A stretch of DNA of 6,436 bases from Succinivibrionaceae bacterium UBA3769 (GTDB lineage Bacteria > Pseudomonadota > Gammaproteobacteria > Enterobacterales > Succinivibrionaceae), in the NCBI GenBank assembly GCA_002372325.1, contig DFFT01000008.1, positions 1,383 through 7,818 on the forward strand. The letters run 5' to 3'. The notes under the pieces were generated by a model. It was not told where the DNA came from. It worked only from the letters and a program-made list of their open reading frames with translations, and did not search any database. Shown here in pieces: positions 5,389 through 6,436 of this stretch. A program made the position numbers and the translations under genes. How positions within the stretch are numbered: the first letter of the stretch is position 1; every line of letters begins with the position of its first letter.

Positions 5389-6098
5389 TAACAGCCACCG
5401 GTTTCGAGATTATAGGCGGGAGGATAGACCACGCCATTGATATATTCCGCGGTGGAATACTTGAAGCAGCAGCGGTTTTTTACGTTTTCTCCCTTCTGGT
5501 AATACTTAAAGCCCCGGGGAATAATGTACTGGGTATCTCTTTCTATGCCGCCGATTTTATCATTCGGTACGCGGCACTGACAAAATTCATGATCCTCGCA
5601 TACCGCATTGCCCGCTTTAGAGCATTCATAATTCAGGGTTCCCTTTTTGTTTTTATCGCCTCTGTCCGGGATTTGGATGACCTCTCCTGTTAATTCATGG
5701 TTCTTGGTTTTGGTTTTGACCCCCTCGATGTCGGCATCCAGGATAAAGGCCACGGAATTGCGATCAACATAGGCATACTTGATGTAAACCCAGACATCAC
5801 CGACATTTACGCAGTTATTGTTTTTACACGTTTCTGACCATTGTTCGCTGCCGGGAAGCTTATCGGTATAGCTGGTGTTGACGTTGTTGATGATCGCCTT
5901 GGCATAAACCATGCTATTGGCTTCTCTGATGCTCCCCTCCATGTTTTTGAGGGTAGCTATGATGGCATCGCTCCTCAGTGAGACAAATTTGGGAGCGGCC
6001 GCCGCGGCCAGAATGCCGAGGATGACAATAACCACCACAAGTTCAATAAGGGTAAAACCGTTTCTGCCGTATCCGTGTCTTTCATAATTATGCAGCAT
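5388..6098 (-). CDS. Type IV prepilin, MSHA-like major or minor pilin
   Basis: The 236-residue protein has a class a type IV prepilin start: a 14-residue basic leader ending MLHNYERHGYGRNG, cleavage before Phe15, Glu at mature position 5 (Glu19), and a hydrophobic helix FTLIELVVVIVILGILAA. The following residues PKFVSLRSDAIIATL and ANSMVYAKA closely resemble MshA-type pilins of Vibrio, Aeromonas and Shewanella (family knowledge). The globular part has nine cysteines (91, 96, 159, 167, 173, 175, 210, 211, 236), including CxC, CC and a C-terminal Cys; most MSHA pilins have far fewer and are shorter. Prepilin peptidase would process it and the pilus machinery would export it; none of those genes lies in this window. 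The ATG at 6098 has GAGGA six bases upstream, and a promoter lies just before. It may mediate attachment or, as a minor pilin, prime assembly (inference). Confidence 0.88.
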   Translation of the reverse strand: MLHNYERHGYGRNGFTLIELVVVIVILGILAAAAAPKFVSLRSDAIIATLKNMEGSIREANSMVYAKAIINNVNTSYTDKLPGSEQWSETCKNNNCVNVGDVWVYIKYAYVDRNSVAFILDADIEGVKTKTKNHELTGEVIQIPDRGDKNKKGTLNYECSKAGNAVCEDHEFCQCRVPNDKIGGIERDTQYIIPRGFKYYQKGENVKNRCCFKYSTAEYINGVVYPPAYNLETGGC

Positions 6099-6148
6099 GC
6101 TGTGTCCTCGTCTCCTTTCAAGATGAACAGCGCTTTTAGCCGGGGCAT

Positions 6149-6177
6149 ATTATCCCATAAACATGAAGCCTTGCATA
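6149..6177 (-). promoter_or_regulatory. Extended -10 promoter of the pilin gene
   Basis: On the minus strand GATAAT (6154-6149) is preceded by TG one base upstream, giving an extended -10 element. A weak -35 box TATGCA (6177-6172) is 17 bases upstream. Transcription would start near 6142, leaving a leader of about 44 bases that contains AAGGAGA and GAGGA. Confidence 0.55.
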
Positions 6178-6250
6178 ATCTGAGGCATAAATGCGGCCCG
6201 GGATCGCAAAAACCGCGGCGAAGCATTAAAATGAACACCCGGAAAACAGC

Positions 6251-6297
6251 GGGGCAAACGGGGCTTTTAGCCGTCTCGCCCCTCTGCAGTTTGCCCC
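6251..6297. other. Large GC-rich intergenic hairpin upstream of the pilin gene
   Basis: GGGGCAAAC (6251-6259) pairs perfectly with GTTTGCCCC (6289-6297), and directly inside it GGGGC (6260-6264) pairs with GCCCC (6278-6282), leaving a one-sided bulge of six bases. The stem is followed by TTT on the plus strand and GCTGTTTT on the minus strand, so it could end a gene entering from either side, or be an extragenic palindromic element. It lies about 100 bases upstream of the predicted pilin transcription start. Confidence 0.45.
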
Positions 6298-6411
6298 TTT
6301 GCTGATATTTGTTTTTTCATCCGGCGCTGTCCTGAAAATCCCCCCTTACGGTCATCAAAACGAAGCCGAAACTGACTGCTGACAGGAATTCATGACTGAA
6401 GGCATGCCCGG

Positions 6412-6436
6412 CTTTCTCTGTAACACTTTCTCTGTA
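6412..6436. repeat. 14-bp-period direct repeat reaching the window edge
   Basis: CTTTCTCTGTA occurs at 6412-6422 and again at 6426-6436, separated by ACA, so the period is 14 bp. The window ends exactly at the second copy, so the array may continue. The rest of 6305-6411 holds nothing I can support: a plus-strand ATG at 6391 with AGGA upstream runs open to the window end, and a minus-strand frame runs from 6436 to a TGA at 6319-6317, but neither has clear coding character. Confidence 0.5.

Noticed and set aside
5975..6305. Short frames on both strands around the pilin start
   Set aside because: They overlap the pilin leader and promoter, and they lack domain or secretion signals.

Overview
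The window reads as an accessory stretch of a gammaproteobacterial chromosome, most like the gut Succinivibrionaceae. That placement is an inference: it rests on an MSHA-like type IV prepilin and on a large exported subtilase with an acidic Gly/Asp/Ser/Asn linker, and no rRNA or housekeeping gene confirms it. Most flanking DNA is GC-rich. A central block of about 1.5 kb is strikingly AT-rich: hand counts of single 60-base lines give 28% GC at 3481-3540 against 65% at 1501-1560.

Layout. (1) 1-2310, plus strand: the 3' part of an exported S8 (subtilisin/kexin-like) protease gene. It opens inside a 24/48-bp tandem repeat encoding a long acidic linker, followed by a VCBS/cadherin-like beta domain, a complete catalytic domain with Asp, His, Asn and Ser visible, and a C-terminal domain. 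A hairpin terminator follows. (2) 2311-2628: the protease terminator, a 14-bp sequence resembling an IS6-family end, and a strong minus-strand terminator for the next operon. (3) 2629-4128, minus strand: a complete type IV toxin-antitoxin / phage-abortive-infection operon, abiEi-abiEii. The genes overlap by ATGA. A sigma70-type promoter lies inside a 19-bp perfect inverted repeat, the expected site of AbiEi autorepression. The promoter position shows that translation starts at 4058 and not at an upstream in-frame ATG. (4) 4144-4611, plus strand: what looks like the decayed 3' end of an IS200/IS605-type tnpB (zinc-ribbon region split over two frames), then a structured GC-rich tail and a terminator. 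(5) 4615-5046, minus strand: a gene for a small secreted four-cysteine protein, intact except for one in-frame TGA just after the signal peptide. (6) 5047-5387: no intact gene; two overlapping coding-like fragments on the plus strand suggest another decayed gene. (7) 5388-6098, minus strand: a cysteine-rich type IV prepilin with its own promoter. (8) 6099-6436: that promoter, a large GC-rich hairpin and a 14-bp direct repeat at the window edge, with no gene I can support.

Together this looks like a hot spot where a phage-defence module and mobile-element debris sit between genes for surface or secreted proteins. The best-supported system is the abiE operon with its operator. The most unexpected observations are the single TGA in the secreted-protein gene, the tnpB-like relic with a possible guide-RNA-like tail, and the variable-repeat linker of the protease.
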